The translations under genes and the position numbers were made by a program. A model generated the notes under the pieces. That model searched no databases. It was not told the origin of the DNA and saw only the letters and a program-made list of their open reading frames with translations. From the NCBI RefSeq assembly GCF_018614655.1, contig NZ_JAGGOG010000014.1:248001-312000 (forward strand): 64,000 nucleotides of DNA, given 5' to 3'. This document shows positions 49,027 through 60,553 of the stretch, in pieces (position 1 is the first letter of the stretch; each line of letters starts with the position of its first letter). The stretch is from Pseudomonas fluorescens (lineage in GTDB: Bacteria > Pseudomonadota > Gammaproteobacteria > Pseudomonadales > Pseudomonadaceae).

Positions 49027-49647
49027 TCAGTTCTTGGGTGCGCTCAACCGAGCATACTGATCCTGGCTGATCCAGCCGGTGAAGGAGCGATCCTGGTCAT
49101 TGATGAACTCCACCTGGGCCCAGCCATTCTTGTACGCCAGCACGCCCACCACATCGTTCTTGACGATATAAGGGCGCTTACCGGCTGAGGCCTGCGGGGC
49201 CTTCTGCAAGAAAGCCTTGTCAGCCAGGACCGTCACCAGCCCGATCCATTTTTTGCTGGCGGTCTGTGTCAGGTCCAGACCGGTGGCGATATCGGGCATC
49301 AATACATTCATGCAGCCAGGGTGCTGCTGGCCTTTCTCGACCGTAAGGGTCACACCGTCCGCCGACGCCTCGACCGAGCCCGGATAGACTTCATCAGACC
49401 ACGTAGAAACCGCCGAAGGCTTGCCGGCCTCAACCTTGCCTTGCAGATAAAAAGCACAACTGAAGGTTGTGCCTTCACCCCGCTCTTCGGCATAAAACCC
49501 CTCGACCTGATGCTGTGGCGTCACCGCCAGCATCAACGCCTCGTACTTGCCCGAATGCAGTACAGGAGCACCGGCAAACACGGGAGTCGCCACACAAAAG
49601 GAAAACACACCAGCAGCCAACAATCGGGTGGAAAGCGTCATTGCCAT
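49027..49647 (-). CDS. Secreted/periplasmic protein with C-terminal SH3-like domain; candidate immunity protein
   Basis: 206 aa with a clear Sec signal peptide (MAMTLSTRLLAAGVFSFCVA ending VFAG). The mature part is beta-rich with cysteines at FSCAFYL and HPGCMNV that could form a disulfide; the C-terminal 55 residues (YIVKNDVVGVLAYKNGWAQV; FTGWISQDQYARL) look like a bacterial SH3 domain. It begins one base after the stop of the muramidase gene, so the two are translationally coupled. A periplasmic binding partner that blocks the muramidase is the simplest reading; a peptidoglycan-binding accessory is the alternative. Confidence 0.75.
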   Translation of the reverse strand: MAMTLSTRLLAAGVFSFCVATPVFAGAPVLHSGKYEALMLAVTPQHQVEGFYAEERGEGTTFSCAFYLQGKVEAGKPSAVSTWSDEVYPGSVEASADGVTLTVEKGQQHPGCMNVLMPDIATGLDLTQTASKKWIGLVTVLADKAFLQKAPQASAGKRPYIVKNDVVGVLAYKNGWAQVEFINDQDRSFTGWISQDQYARLSAPKN

Positions 49648-49648
49648 C

Positions 49649-50695
49649 TTATTTTTTCCCTTCAAGCGCTTCGTAGGCTTTCTTAATCCGCGAATCATAA
49701 TCGCCATAATCCTTGCCGTTATAGTTCAACGCCATCGCGGCATAGTCCTTGTTTTTCATGGCCTTGATCAACGCCGAACTTTTACTGCAAAAGCCCACGA
49801 AGGCCTTCAACTGGTTGCCGGCATTAATCTTCATGGCTGCGGTAAATTCAAAAACTGTCTTGTAACCGCACGTCGAAAAATTGAAGCCCATGATTTGAAA
49901 CATACCCCAGGAGGCCGACATCAAGGCCGCTTCCTGATCCAGGCCAAACGCGGTGGCCATGGTTTCCCAGGCTTTGGTCTGATCCTTGTTATTGGCCTGC
50001 CATTGGGGCCCGGCCTTTTTTACATAGGGGTATGACAGCAGCGGATGCGTTTGATCGTATTTGTGCTTGGTGTACTTGCGGAACAGGTGGCCTTCAAAGG
50101 CGATCACCGGCAACTTGGCCGGCCCGAAACCGGAGCGCCCGCCCGATTCCACCGTGGCAAACGCCTTGATGATGTTCACCGAAATACCGTTACCCAACTG
50201 GGTTGCGGCGCTCTGAAAGTCTTTGTCAGTGAGGGTCATGCCCCCGTCGCACGTGGCCTGGAGCACCATCTGCCGGTTGCGCCGCTCGGATTCAATGACT
50301 GCGCGCATGCGGTCCAGGTAGTGATTGACCGTGGCGTGGATCATCTCCGAATTGGCATTGCCAAAACCGCCGAGGAAACTTGGGATGCGCAAGGCCGGAT
50401 TGGCCTTGACCGGCACCTTGATCGCTTCTTCGATCAAGCTGTTGAACGTGCGGCCGGTCGGATCGATAACGCCATCGGGGTGTGCGTACTTGAGCTGGCG
50501 GAACTGGTACTGGCTGATGCACTGCACCAACTGGCCATCAGACCTGCCATTCTCGTTCAGCGCAAAGCCCATCTTGGGAATAATCAGGTTAAATAGGTAT
50601 TGGATACATTGAACGTCAGCGGGCAAGTTGCGCGCCTTGCCTGGGGCACCGACCGAAGCGCTGATAAGACGGGGCAATCCTTGCACGCTTTGCAT
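49649..50695 (-). CDS. N-acetylmuramidase family (DUF3380-like) with N-terminal peptidoglycan-binding-like domain
   Basis: 348 aa, no signal peptide. Residues 20-95 resemble a peptidoglycan-binding domain (NLPADVQCIQYLFNLIIPKM, DGVIDPTGRTFNSLI). Residues 150-345 match the muramidase found in phage endolysins and in type VI effectors: AFATVESGGRSGF with the likely catalytic E183, VIAFEGHLFRKY, SASWGMFQIMGFNF and ALNYNGKDY. A cytoplasmic protein with this activity needs a delivery route, and none is encoded nearby. The ATG at 50695 is chosen because AAGG is then 9 bases away; ATG 50704 is too close to it. First gene of a two-gene operon with its own terminator. Confidence 0.88.
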   Translation of the reverse strand: MQSVQGLPRLISASVGAPGKARNLPADVQCIQYLFNLIIPKMGFALNENGRSDGQLVQCISQYQFRQLKYAHPDGVIDPTGRTFNSLIEEAIKVPVKANPALRIPSFLGGFGNANSEMIHATVNHYLDRMRAVIESERRNRQMVLQATCDGGMTLTDKDFQSAATQLGNGISVNIIKAFATVESGGRSGFGPAKLPVIAFEGHLFRKYTKHKYDQTHPLLSYPYVKKAGPQWQANNKDQTKAWETMATAFGLDQEAALMSASWGMFQIMGFNFSTCGYKTVFEFTAAMKINAGNQLKAFVGFCSKSSALIKAMKNKDYAAMALNYNGKDYGDYDSRIKKAYEALEGKK

Positions 50696-50944
50696 GACAT
50701 GCATCCTTATTAGTTATAGAGGACGGCAAGCAAGCGCCATCACTTTAATATCATCCGTGCACCACCGTCATATACTGAAACATGTGGCGCACAAAAACTA
50801 ACAAGCCGTTTTGTGGTTGTCCAGAGAGGGTTTTGAACGTTGTGAAATGATCATCACGCATCGCGGGATAAAAGACGGGCGATCAAACAAACATTCTGAT
50901 GTGGCGAAAAGAGGGTTCAAACAGAAGGGGTACTGCAGGAGGTA

Positions 50945-51069
50945 CGTTATGGAGGCAACCCCACCAGCCACACCCCGGCACACAATGTTCCCGCTGTGGC
51001 TGCTCCCTTCCGGGTCTGACCAGGTTCACGGGTAATCGTTGCGGGGGGACCGATGGAGTCACCATAACG
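50945..51069 (-). ncRNA. ffs: 4.5S RNA, bacterial small SRP RNA
   Basis: The minus strand reads the conserved SRP apical loop: CCTGGTCAGACCCGGAAGG, then GAGCAGCCACAGCGGG, which binds Ffh (GGAA tetraloop with flanking GUCAG and AGCAG internal loop). The two ends are complementary (CGTTATGG with CCATAACG), giving a closed rod of about 125 bases including the flanking stem; the mature RNA may be slightly shorter. A good sigma-70 promoter lies 27 bases upstream. Together with Ffh it targets membrane proteins. Confidence 0.93.
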
Positions 51070-51095
51070 ACGCTCGCCTCTCGGCAAGCCGCGCC

Positions 51096-51123
51096 ATTGT
51101 ACCGATCTCATCGGAAGTTACAA
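51096..51123 (-). promoter_or_regulatory. ffs: Sigma-70 promoter of ffs
   Basis: On the minus strand TTGTAA at 51118-51123, spacer of 16 bases, TACAAT at 51096-51101; start expected near 51089, about 20 bases before the RNA body. Confidence 0.65.
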
Positions 51124-51177
51124 CCGTTGGTTCCGGATTAAAAAATGTTGGGGTTCAAGCACTTGCCCGCGGGTGAG

Positions 51178-52344
51178 TTATTGCGCCTGCAGCACTTCAT
51201 CTGCCTTGCCGCCCTCTTGCTGAATCACCAGGTGGATAAAGTGCAACTTGGTGATCACCGCCGACGGCAAGACGAAGGGATAGAAATCCGGCTGCCCCAT
51301 GCTCCGCGACAATTCGTTGAGCATGCCGGCCAATTCGATCCACGCGTTGACGAACGACAGGAACGCTGCCCCGCCCGGATGCTCGGGATCGTAGAGGGTG
51401 CTCAGGGGAAACGGCTGGTAGTCCAGGTCCATCTCCTGGGCGCTCATGCCAAACCCCAGGGCCGTGTCGACCGCGTCCATCATGTGCAGATAGTGGGCCC
51501 AGGTTTCGGCCCAGTCTTCCCAGGGGTGCATCGTGGCGTAGGCGCTCACACAGGTTTGCTGCCAATCCGGGCGGGGGCCGTTTTGATAGTGCTGTTCGAG
51601 GGCCTCGGCATAACTGGCGCGCTCGTCACCGAACAGGCTGCGGAACGGCTCCAGCCAGTGGCTGTTGCCGATCAGGCGATCCCAGTAGTAGTGGCCGACC
51701 TCGTGGCGAAAGTGGCCGAGCAAGGTGCGATAAGGTTCGCGCATCTGCACGCGGACTTTTTCGCGGTGCGCGTCGTCGGCTTCCTTGATATCGAGAGTGA
51801 TCAGGCCGTTGGCATGGCCGGTGGTCGGTGCCTTGCCTTCCAGGTCGATACCGACAAAATCGAAAGCCAGACCGTTGTCTTCATCGAGGCTCTTGGGGAT
51901 CACCTGCAAGCCCAGGCTAATCAATTGTGCCACCAACCGCCGCTTGGCGATTTCCACCTTGCGCCAGCGCTCAGGGTTTTCAGGGATCGACAGATCGGGG
52001 ATGGTGCGGTTCAGGCTGCAAGCGACGCACAAGGTCTGGCCGTTGTCTGCCGGCAGCAGCCAGTTGCAGGCGGCCGGGGTATCCAGATTGGCACAACGGC
52101 GAAACAATCCCGCCTCAGGGTCGGCGTCCAACTGCCAGGTCTCGACGTAAGGCCCAGGCTGCAAGGAAGAAAGCCGGCTGTGCTCCGGCTGATACCCCAG
52201 CAGCGCCGAGCAGGCGAGGCACTGGCTATTGCGAAAGAACAGCGACTGACCGCAGCGGCATTGCCACACCTTGCTGTTGCGCGATTGCCCGGCCATGAAC
52301 GGCGAAGCAATGCGCGAACTGAGCTGCTCGAAGAAGCGGTACAT
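51178..52344 (-). CDS. Zinc-ribbon plus putative zinc metallopeptidase (DUF2248-like)
   Basis: 388 aa, cytoplasmic. The N-terminus has a zinc ribbon with C29, C31, C42 and C45 (QCRCGQSLFFRNSQCLACS), and another pair near TLCVACS. The metalloprotease motif HEVGH is at 214-218 (HFRHEVGHYYWD), with conserved WEDWAETWAHYLHMMD downstream that may supply the third zinc ligand. The family is widespread but has no assigned substrate. AAGGAG gives a strong ribosome site for the ATG at 52344. Stands alone between ffs and ligA. Confidence 0.88.
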   Translation of the reverse strand: MYRFFEQLSSRIASPFMAGQSRNSKVWQCRCGQSLFFRNSQCLACSALLGYQPEHSRLSSLQPGPYVETWQLDADPEAGLFRRCANLDTPAACNWLLPADNGQTLCVACSLNRTIPDLSIPENPERWRKVEIAKRRLVAQLISLGLQVIPKSLDEDNGLAFDFVGIDLEGKAPTTGHANGLITLDIKEADDAHREKVRVQMREPYRTLLGHFRHEVGHYYWDRLIGNSHWLEPFRSLFGDERASYAEALEQHYQNGPRPDWQQTCVSAYATMHPWEDWAETWAHYLHMMDAVDTALGFGMSAQEMDLDYQPFPLSTLYDPEHPGGAAFLSFVNAWIELAGMLNELSRSMGQPDFYPFVLPSAVITKLHFIHLVIQQEGGKADEVLQAQ

Positions 52345-52424
52345 GGCGATCTCTCCTTGGCATACCCACGACTAGATCACGGTTACGAGTTGATCGTTCC
52401 AGTTTTTTATTGGTGGCCTATTAC

Positions 52425-52559
52425 TTGTGGCGAGGGGGCTTGCCCCCGTTGGGCTGCGAAGCAGCCCCAGTAAGGTCACGCAGTTCTTTCAGGAGGAGTT
52501 CGGTAGCAGGTTCTGGGGCCGCTACGCAGCCCAACGCGGGCAAGCCCGCTCGCCACAAA
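52425..52559. repeat. Inverted repeat of REP-like type, variant core
   Basis: TTGTGGCGAGGGGGCTTGCC and, about 95 bases on, its near-inverse GGCAAGCCCGCTCGCCACAA. Inner parts GGGCTGCG and CGCAGCCC also pair. It differs from the GGGAGCGGG REP units of this window by a GGCGAGGGGGC core. Located between the zinc peptidase and ligA, both on the minus strand. Confidence 0.82.
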
Positions 52560-52563
52560 AGCA

Positions 52564-54960
<2,397 letters not shown>

Positions 54961-55008
54961 TCAATATGTTAGTGCACGTATTCTACAGGCGACGCTTAAG
55001 ATCGAACC

Positions 55009-55863
55009 TCAGCGCTTCTGTGTCAGGGCGCGACGCTCGAACTCCACAATACGCTGACGGTAGTGTTCGATGGTCTGGGCGGTCAGTACGCTGCGTTGAT
55101 CGTCCTTGAGCTCGCCGTTGAGTTCCTGAGACAGCTTGCGGGCCGCCGCCACCATGACGTCGAACGCCTGTTTCGGATGACGCGGGCCTGGCAGACCAAG
55201 GAAGAAGCTGACCGCCGGGGTGCTGAAATGGTCGATGTCGTCCAGGTCGAAAACGCCTGGCTTGACCGCGTTGGCCATGGAGAACAGCACTTCACCGTTG
55301 CCGGCCATGCTTTCGTGGCGGTGGAAAATATCCATCTCGCCAAAACGCAGGCCGCTTTCCAGAATGTTCTGCAACAGCGCCGGGCCCTTGAAGCCGGCAG
55401 CGTCGCGGCAGATCACACTGATCACCAGCACTTCTTCAGCGGCCGGCTGATCCTTGACGGACTCACGCGAGGCGCTCTTGGCCGGGCTTTCGTCCGGGAA
55501 ATCGCCGTCACGGCTACTGAAGCTCGGGCCGTCTTCCAGGTCCAGATTCAGGTCACCCTGGGAAGGTTCGCCGGCAGTACGCTTGCCGCGTTTTCCGGAG
55601 GGCTCGCGGGCTTCACGCACCGGCGCACTCATCGACGGCAAGTCATGCTCGTCCAACTGCGGTTCTTTATGGGCGTCCAGGACACGGGGCGGCCCCAGCA
55701 GCTCAGCACTGCCGTCGTCGTCCGGTAAATTGGACAGGTTGCGGTCCAGGCGAAATTTCAACTTGCCCTTGCCACCGCGCATACGGCGCCAGCCATCAAA
55801 AAGAATACCGGCAATGACAATGATGCCGATGACGATCAGCCACTCGCGCAGACCGATTTCCAT
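55009..55863 (-). CDS. zipA: Cell division protein ZipA
   Basis: 284 aa. N-terminal membrane anchor [20 protein letters not shown], then a charged proline/serine linker (about 45-150) and the C-terminal FtsZ-binding domain ([20 protein letters not shown] onward). It tethers FtsZ to the inner membrane and helps recruit division proteins. Start at 55863 is where the anchor begins; CGGGATTAC lies upstream. Confidence 0.94.
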   Translation of the reverse strand: MEIGLREWLIVIGIIVIAGILFDGWRRMRGGKGKLKFRLDRNLSNLPDDDGSAELLGPPRVLDAHKEPQLDEHDLPSMSAPVREAREPSGKRGKRTAGEPSQGDLNLDLEDGPSFSSRDGDFPDESPAKSASRESVKDQPAAEEVLVISVICRDAAGFKGPALLQNILESGLRFGEMDIFHRHESMAGNGEVLFSMANAVKPGVFDLDDIDHFSTPAVSFFLGLPGPRHPKQAFDVMVAAARKLSQELNGELKDDQRSVLTAQTIEHYRQRIVEFERRALTQKR

Positions 55864-56122
55864 GTAATCCCGTGCCTCTAATAAAAAATGCTGAAAAATA
55901 AGGGGTTTAGCACCGTGCAAACCGCTTTAAAACGTGGCGCCAACTCTATGTTCTGAATGACGTTTTGCCCACGCATACAAGAAATTGACATTAAACTAGC
56001 ACGACCAAAGATAACTTTACACAGTCTGTCAAAATGGCTTGAACAAATATGTCCCTTTGCCATCGCCCCGCGACCGGTAAAACACCTTACATCCTGCTGA
56101 AAAATCCCTTTCAAAGCGCGAC

Positions 56123-59100
56123 TTAAGATTCCACCATCGCCATCGCTTCTTCGACATCCACCGCTACCAAACGCGAACATCCCGGTTCGTGCATCGTCAC
56201 CCCCATCAACTGATCGGCCATTTCCATGGCGATCTTATTGTGGGTGATGTAGATGAACTGCACCGTCTGGGACATCTCTTTAACCAGTCGGGCATACCGT
56301 CCAACGTTAGCGTCATCCAGCGGGGCGTCAACCTCGTCGAGCATACAGAACGGCGCCGGGTTCAACTTGAAGATGGCAAATACCAGGGCCAATGCCGTCA
56401 GTGCCTTCTCGCCACCGGACAACAAATGGATGGTGCTGTTCTTCTTGCCCGGAGGCCGCGCCATGATCGTCACCCCTGTATCGAGTAGATCTTCGCCCGT
56501 CAGTTCCAAGTAAGCGCTGCCACCACCGAAAACTTTCGGGAATAACGCCTGTAAACCACCATTAATCTGATCAAAGGTATCTTTGAAGCGATTACGGGTT
56601 TCCTTGTCGATCTTGCGAATAACGTTTTCCAACGTGTCCAGGGCTTCCACCAGATCGGCATCCTGGGCATCCAGATAACGTTTGCGCTCGGACTGCTGCT
56701 GGTACTCATCGATGGCCGCAAGGTTGATCGCGCCCAGCCGCTGAATACGCGCGGCGATGCGCTCAAGTTCTTCTTCAGCTTCTTTTTCGTTGGCCTGAGC
56801 GGTCAAGGTATTGAGCACGCCGTGCAGGTCGTAGCCATCTTCGAGCAACTGGTCCTGCAAGGTTTTACGGCGCACGGTCAGGGCTTGCCATTCCATGCGC
56901 TGCTGTTCGAGTTGGCCACGGATCAGTTGCGATTGCTGCTCGGCCTGGGTCCGACGTTTTTCGGCGTCACGCAATTCGCGGTCGGCATCTTCCAGGGCAA
57001 TTTGTGCTGTCTTGAGTTCGACGTCGACAGTCATGCGCTTATCGAGCAATTCTTCAAGCTTGAGCCGCAGCTCTTCCAGCGGGGCTTCGCCCTCCTCCAG
57101 GTTGAGACTCAGTTGCTCGCGCTTCTCGGTCAGCCGCTCGGATTGCATTTCCAGGCGCTCAAGGGCCTGGCGTGTGGAATCGTGCTGCGCCTTGAGCGAT
57201 CCCAAGCGCACCGCCAACTGATGAGCGTGATCCTTGTGCTGGCGGGCTTCCTGGCGTACCCGATCCAGGCGCTCGCGCAAGCTGTCGCGCTGGGCCAACA
57301 GCAACTCGCGCTGCTCGGTGTCCAGGGCCATGCTGTCGAGGGCTTCCTGCAATTGCAGGCGTGACTCGCCAACTTGTTCGTGCTCCAGGGCGCGCTGCTC
57401 GCCCATCTCGGCCACTTCTTCATCAAGACGGGTACGGCGCAGGGTCAACTGTTCGACCTTGGCCTTGCTCGCCGACAGCTGAGCCTTCAATTCGCCTTGC
57501 TGACGCGCTTCGTCCTGCAACAGCCGGCGCAGGTGTTCGCGGCCAGTCTCTTGCTGGCGCTGGGTAGCGCGCAGGGTTTGCAATTGGGTTTCCAGGGCTT
57601 CAAGGGTGGCTTCACGCTCTTCACGTTCGGCGCTCAGGTTGACGATTTCCTGACCTCGCGCCAGCACGCCGCTTTCAGCTTCACTGGCACGGCGTACCCG
57701 CAGGAAATGCCGGCCGACCCAGCAGCCGTCACGGCTGATCAGGCTTTCGCCGGCCGCCAACTGCCCACGCAGTGCCAAGGCCTGCTCAAGACTCTCCACC
57801 GGTTTGACCTGGCCCAGCCAGGGCGACAGATCAATCGCTGCCTCAACCTTGTCCAGTAAACTGCCCGGCACCCGCACACCGTCCGCCGCAGGGCTGAGCA
57901 AGCGTAAATCGCCCTGGGCAAAACCGGCCAGGTCGAAACCGCCAAAGTCATCCACCAGCACCGCTTGCAGGTCGGCACCCAGCACGGTTTCCACCGCCAG
58001 CTCCCAACCGGCCTCGACTTTCAAACCCTCGGCCAAGCGCGGACGCTCGGCCAGATGTTGATCGCGCAGCCATTCGGCGGTCCCCGTACCCGGATCAAGA
58101 GCCGCCTGCTGCAGGGCTTCCAGCGACGCCAAACGGCCGTTGAGCCGCTGCAAATCACCCTGTGCCTGCTGCTGGGCCTGACCCGCCTGTTGCAGCTGTT
58201 GACGCAATTGCTCCAGGCGCTCTACTTGCTGTTCTTCGCTGGCCTCCAGCTCTTCAAGCGTCATTTCGCTCTCGGCCAATTGCTCGCTCAGTTGCAAGAT
58301 CGCCGCGTCTTCCGGATCGGCAGCGAGCAACACGCGCTCCTCCAGCAAACGCCGCTGACGCTCGGCCAAGCGTTCCATGCTGGTTTCCAGCTGCTGGATG
58401 CGCGACTGCTGCACCTCGGCCTGGCGGCGCGGTTCGGCGGAACGCAGGTTGAAAGCGTCCCACTGCTCCTGCCAGCCGTGCATGGTGGTTTCTGATTCTT
58501 CCAGGGCCGCAGCGGCTTCTTCGGCCGCCGCGCTGGTGACTTCCTGCTCAGGGGTGAGCATATCCAGCTCTTCACCGAGGGTCAGCAGCAAGGTGCGGTC
58601 GTGGCCCAGGTGAGATTCGGTTTCCAGGCGCGCGCGTTCAGCTTCTTTCAGATCGTCCTGCAACTGACGCAAGCGCTGCTGACCGTGCTGAATGCTCTGC
58701 TCGACCCGGGCGATGTCACCGCCCACCGAATAGAAGCGCCCCTGCACCAGATTGAAGCGCTCGGACAAGTCATGGTGACCGTCCCGCAGGCGTTCGATGC
58801 TGGCGTCGGCGTTGCGCTGCTCGGCCACCAAGGCTTCGAAACTGATTTCCTGGGTGGCGATGATCGCTTCGCGCTGGCCGACCTGATCGTTCAGTGCCTG
58901 CCAACGCAGCGCCGACAGTTGCGCCTTGAGCTGGCGTTCTTCGCCCTTGTATTCCTGATACTTCTCGGCGGCCTGGGCCTGACGGTGCAGGCGTTCGAGC
59001 TGGCGCTCCAACTCTTCGCGCAAGTCGGTCAGGCGGGCGAGGTTTTCGTGGGTGCGGCGAATACGGTTTTCGGTCTCGCGGCGGCGCTCCTTGTACTTGG

Positions 59101-59611
59101 AGATGCCAGCCGCTTCCTCGATGAAGTTACGCAGGTCTTCGGGCTTGGCTTCGATCAGCTTGGAGATCATCCCCTGCTCGATGATCGAATAGCTGCGCGG
59201 GCCCAGGCCGGTGCCGAGGAAGATGTCGGTAATGTCCCGGCGTCGGCACTTGGTGCCATTGAGGAAGTAGCTGTTCTGGCTGTCACGGGTCACTTTGCGG
59301 CGGATGGAGATTTCCGCATAGGCGGCGTACTCACCGACCAGGGTGCCGTCGGAGTTGTCGAACACCAGCTCGATGCTGGCCTGGCTCACCGGCTTGCGGC
59401 TGGTGGAGCCGTTGAAGATGACGTCGGTCATCGACTCGCCACGCAGGTTTTTCGCGGAACTCTCGCCCATCACCCAGCGCACGGCGTCGATAATGTTCGA
59501 CTTGCCGCAGCCATTGGGCCCTACCACCGCCGCCATATTACTGGGGAAATTCACCGTGGTCGGGTCGACGAAGGATTTGAACCCCGCCAGTTTGATGCAC
59601 TTGAGCCGCAC
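56123..59611 (-). CDS. smc: Chromosome segregation ATPase SMC
   Basis: 1162 aa. N-terminal head with MRLKCIKLAGFKSFVDPT and Walker A VVGPNGCGKSNIID; long coiled coils (about 170-490 and 670-1000) around a hinge with the glycine motif; C-terminal head LSGGEKALTALAL and MLDEVDAPLDDANV. It forms the bacterial condensin that compacts and separates chromosomes. The start is GTG at 59611, 3 bases after the GntR stop (TAA 59614-59616), so translation is likely coupled. Next downstream on the same strand is zipA after 258 bases. Confidence 0.97.
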   Translation of the reverse strand: MRLKCIKLAGFKSFVDPTTVNFPSNMAAVVGPNGCGKSNIIDAVRWVMGESSAKNLRGESMTDVIFNGSTSRKPVSQASIELVFDNSDGTLVGEYAAYAEISIRRKVTRDSQNSYFLNGTKCRRRDITDIFLGTGLGPRSYSIIEQGMISKLIEAKPEDLRNFIEEAAGISKYKERRRETENRIRRTHENLARLTDLREELERQLERLHRQAQAAEKYQEYKGEERQLKAQLSALRWQALNDQVGQREAIIATQEISFEALVAEQRNADASIERLRDGHHDLSERFNLVQGRFYSVGGDIARVEQSIQHGQQRLRQLQDDLKEAERARLETESHLGHDRTLLLTLGEELDMLTPEQEVTSAAAEEAAAALEESETTMHGWQEQWDAFNLRSAEPRRQAEVQQSRIQQLETSMERLAERQRRLLEERVLLAADPEDAAILQLSEQLAESEMTLEELEASEEQQVERLEQLRQQLQQAGQAQQQAQGDLQRLNGRLASLEALQQAALDPGTGTAEWLRDQHLAERPRLAEGLKVEAGWELAVETVLGADLQAVLVDDFGGFDLAGFAQGDLRLLSPAADGVRVPGSLLDKVEAAIDLSPWLGQVKPVESLEQALALRGQLAAGESLISRDGCWVGRHFLRVRRASEAESGVLARGQEIVNLSAEREEREATLEALETQLQTLRATQRQQETGREHLRRLLQDEARQQGELKAQLSASKAKVEQLTLRRTRLDEEVAEMGEQRALEHEQVGESRLQLQEALDSMALDTEQRELLLAQRDSLRERLDRVRQEARQHKDHAHQLAVRLGSLKAQHDSTRQALERLEMQSERLTEKREQLSLNLEEGEAPLEELRLKLEELLDKRMTVDVELKTAQIALEDADRELRDAEKRRTQAEQQSQLIRGQLEQQRMEWQALTVRRKTLQDQLLEDGYDLHGVLNTLTAQANEKEAEEELERIAARIQRLGAINLAAIDEYQQQSERKRYLDAQDADLVEALDTLENVIRKIDKETRNRFKDTFDQINGGLQALFPKVFGGGSAYLELTGEDLLDTGVTIMARPPGKKNSTIHLLSGGEKALTALALVFAIFKLNPAPFCMLDEVDAPLDDANVGRYARLVKEMSQTVQFIYITHNKIAMEMADQLMGVTMHEPGCSRLVAVDVEEAMAMVES

Positions 59612-59613
59612 GC

Positions 59614-60273
59614 TTAGGCAACCGCCAAGGCAGCGATGACCAGGGAGCTGCTGCGCTGGCCGTAGGCCGAGAGCACCAGGCGAATCTGTGACAGGTCACG
59701 GGCCAGTACGGCGGCGAGCAATTGCTCGAACAGCGCCAGGTACTCGCTCATTTCCGCCTTGCGCTGATCCAGCGCCAGGTAATAGGCACGGTTCATCGCC
59801 GGTTGCAGGTTCTCGACGGTTTCCTGCAAATACGGGTTGTTGGCGAAGGGGTAGGCCGCGCGCATCACATTGAAGCTTTCTTCGACGAAGGCACGGATGT
59901 CCTGGCGCTCGAAATTGCTCACCAGCCGTTGCTGGATCTGCAGGAACGGCGCCATGTCGGCCTGGGTCTGCCAGCCTTCGGCGACCGAATTGCCCAGCAG
60001 GATGTACATTTCGGACATCAGCGTACACAGGCTCTGTACCTTGTGGGCGGTGAGTTCGGTGACGTGGGCGCCACGGCGCGGCAGGATCGCGATCAGGTGC
60101 CGCCGCTCAAGGATCAGCAAGGCTTCGCGCACGGAACCACGGCTGACATTGAGCGCCAGCGTGACCTTCTGCTCCTGGATCCGCTCCCCAGGCTTGAGGT
60201 CGCCGCGAATGATACGTTCGGCGAGGTGGTGAGCGATTTGCTCGGCAAGACTATCCGGCGCCTTGAACGTCAT
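59614..60273 (-). CDS. GntR-family transcriptional regulator (FadR subfamily)
   Basis: 219 aa. Winged HTH at residues 5-72 (SLAEQIAHHLAERIIRGDLK, VSRGSVREALLILERR) and an FCD effector domain of all-helical type from about 85. AAGGGAAAAC precedes the ATG. It diverges from xdhA, whose promoter has repeated TGAC/GTCA operators, so it may regulate purine catabolism; the same gene sits beside xdhA in P. aeruginosa (PA1526). It is also the first gene of a possible operon with smc. Confidence 0.9.
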   Translation of the reverse strand: MTFKAPDSLAEQIAHHLAERIIRGDLKPGERIQEQKVTLALNVSRGSVREALLILERRHLIAILPRRGAHVTELTAHKVQSLCTLMSEMYILLGNSVAEGWQTQADMAPFLQIQQRLVSNFERQDIRAFVEESFNVMRAAYPFANNPYLQETVENLQPAMNRAYYLALDQRKAEMSEYLALFEQLLAAVLARDLSQIRLVLSAYGQRSSSLVIAALAVA

Positions 60274-60457
60274 GTTTTCCCTTCAAAATCTTCTATCGGT
60301 ACGAGCGCGGCAGTGTAGCGCACTTGCAGGTTGATGGCGCAGGGCCCACGAGCTGGAATTTGGCATGAAATAAGCAGCCATTAAAGCCCAAAAGCCCCCA
60401 AAAACATCGGTTCCAAAGATCTGGACCATAATTAAGGATGTTGAAATCGCAATTTCT

Positions 60458-60508
60458 TGACCCTTAGGTCAGAAAATCATTGACCGAAAAGTCAGACATG
60501 ACTAGATT
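60458..60508 (+). promoter_or_regulatory. xdhA: xdhA promoter overlapped by repeated TGAC/GTCA operators
   Basis: Three inverted repeats: TGACC-CTTA-GGTCA (60458-60471), TGACC-GAAA-AGTCA (60481-60494) and GTCA-GACA-TGAC (60491-60502). The first two are 23 bases apart. A sigma-70 promoter lies in them: TTGACC at 60480-60485, 17-base spacer, TAGATT at 60503-60508. Binding would cover the -35, so repression is expected. The adjacent divergent GntR regulator is the likely binder. Confidence 0.72.
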
Positions 60509-60553
60509 CGGCGCAAAGCGGTTAACAACAATAATGAGTCTGCGAGGCCTTCC

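Noticed and set aside
50811..51141. Several short frames overlapping ffs
   Set aside because: They cover a structured RNA gene; none has a ribosome site or recognisable product.
55980..56030. TTGACA motifs in the smc-zipA gap taken as a promoter
   Set aside because: Consensus -35 sequences occur on both strands, but no -10 lies 16-18 bases away in the direction of zipA, so I do not call a promoter.
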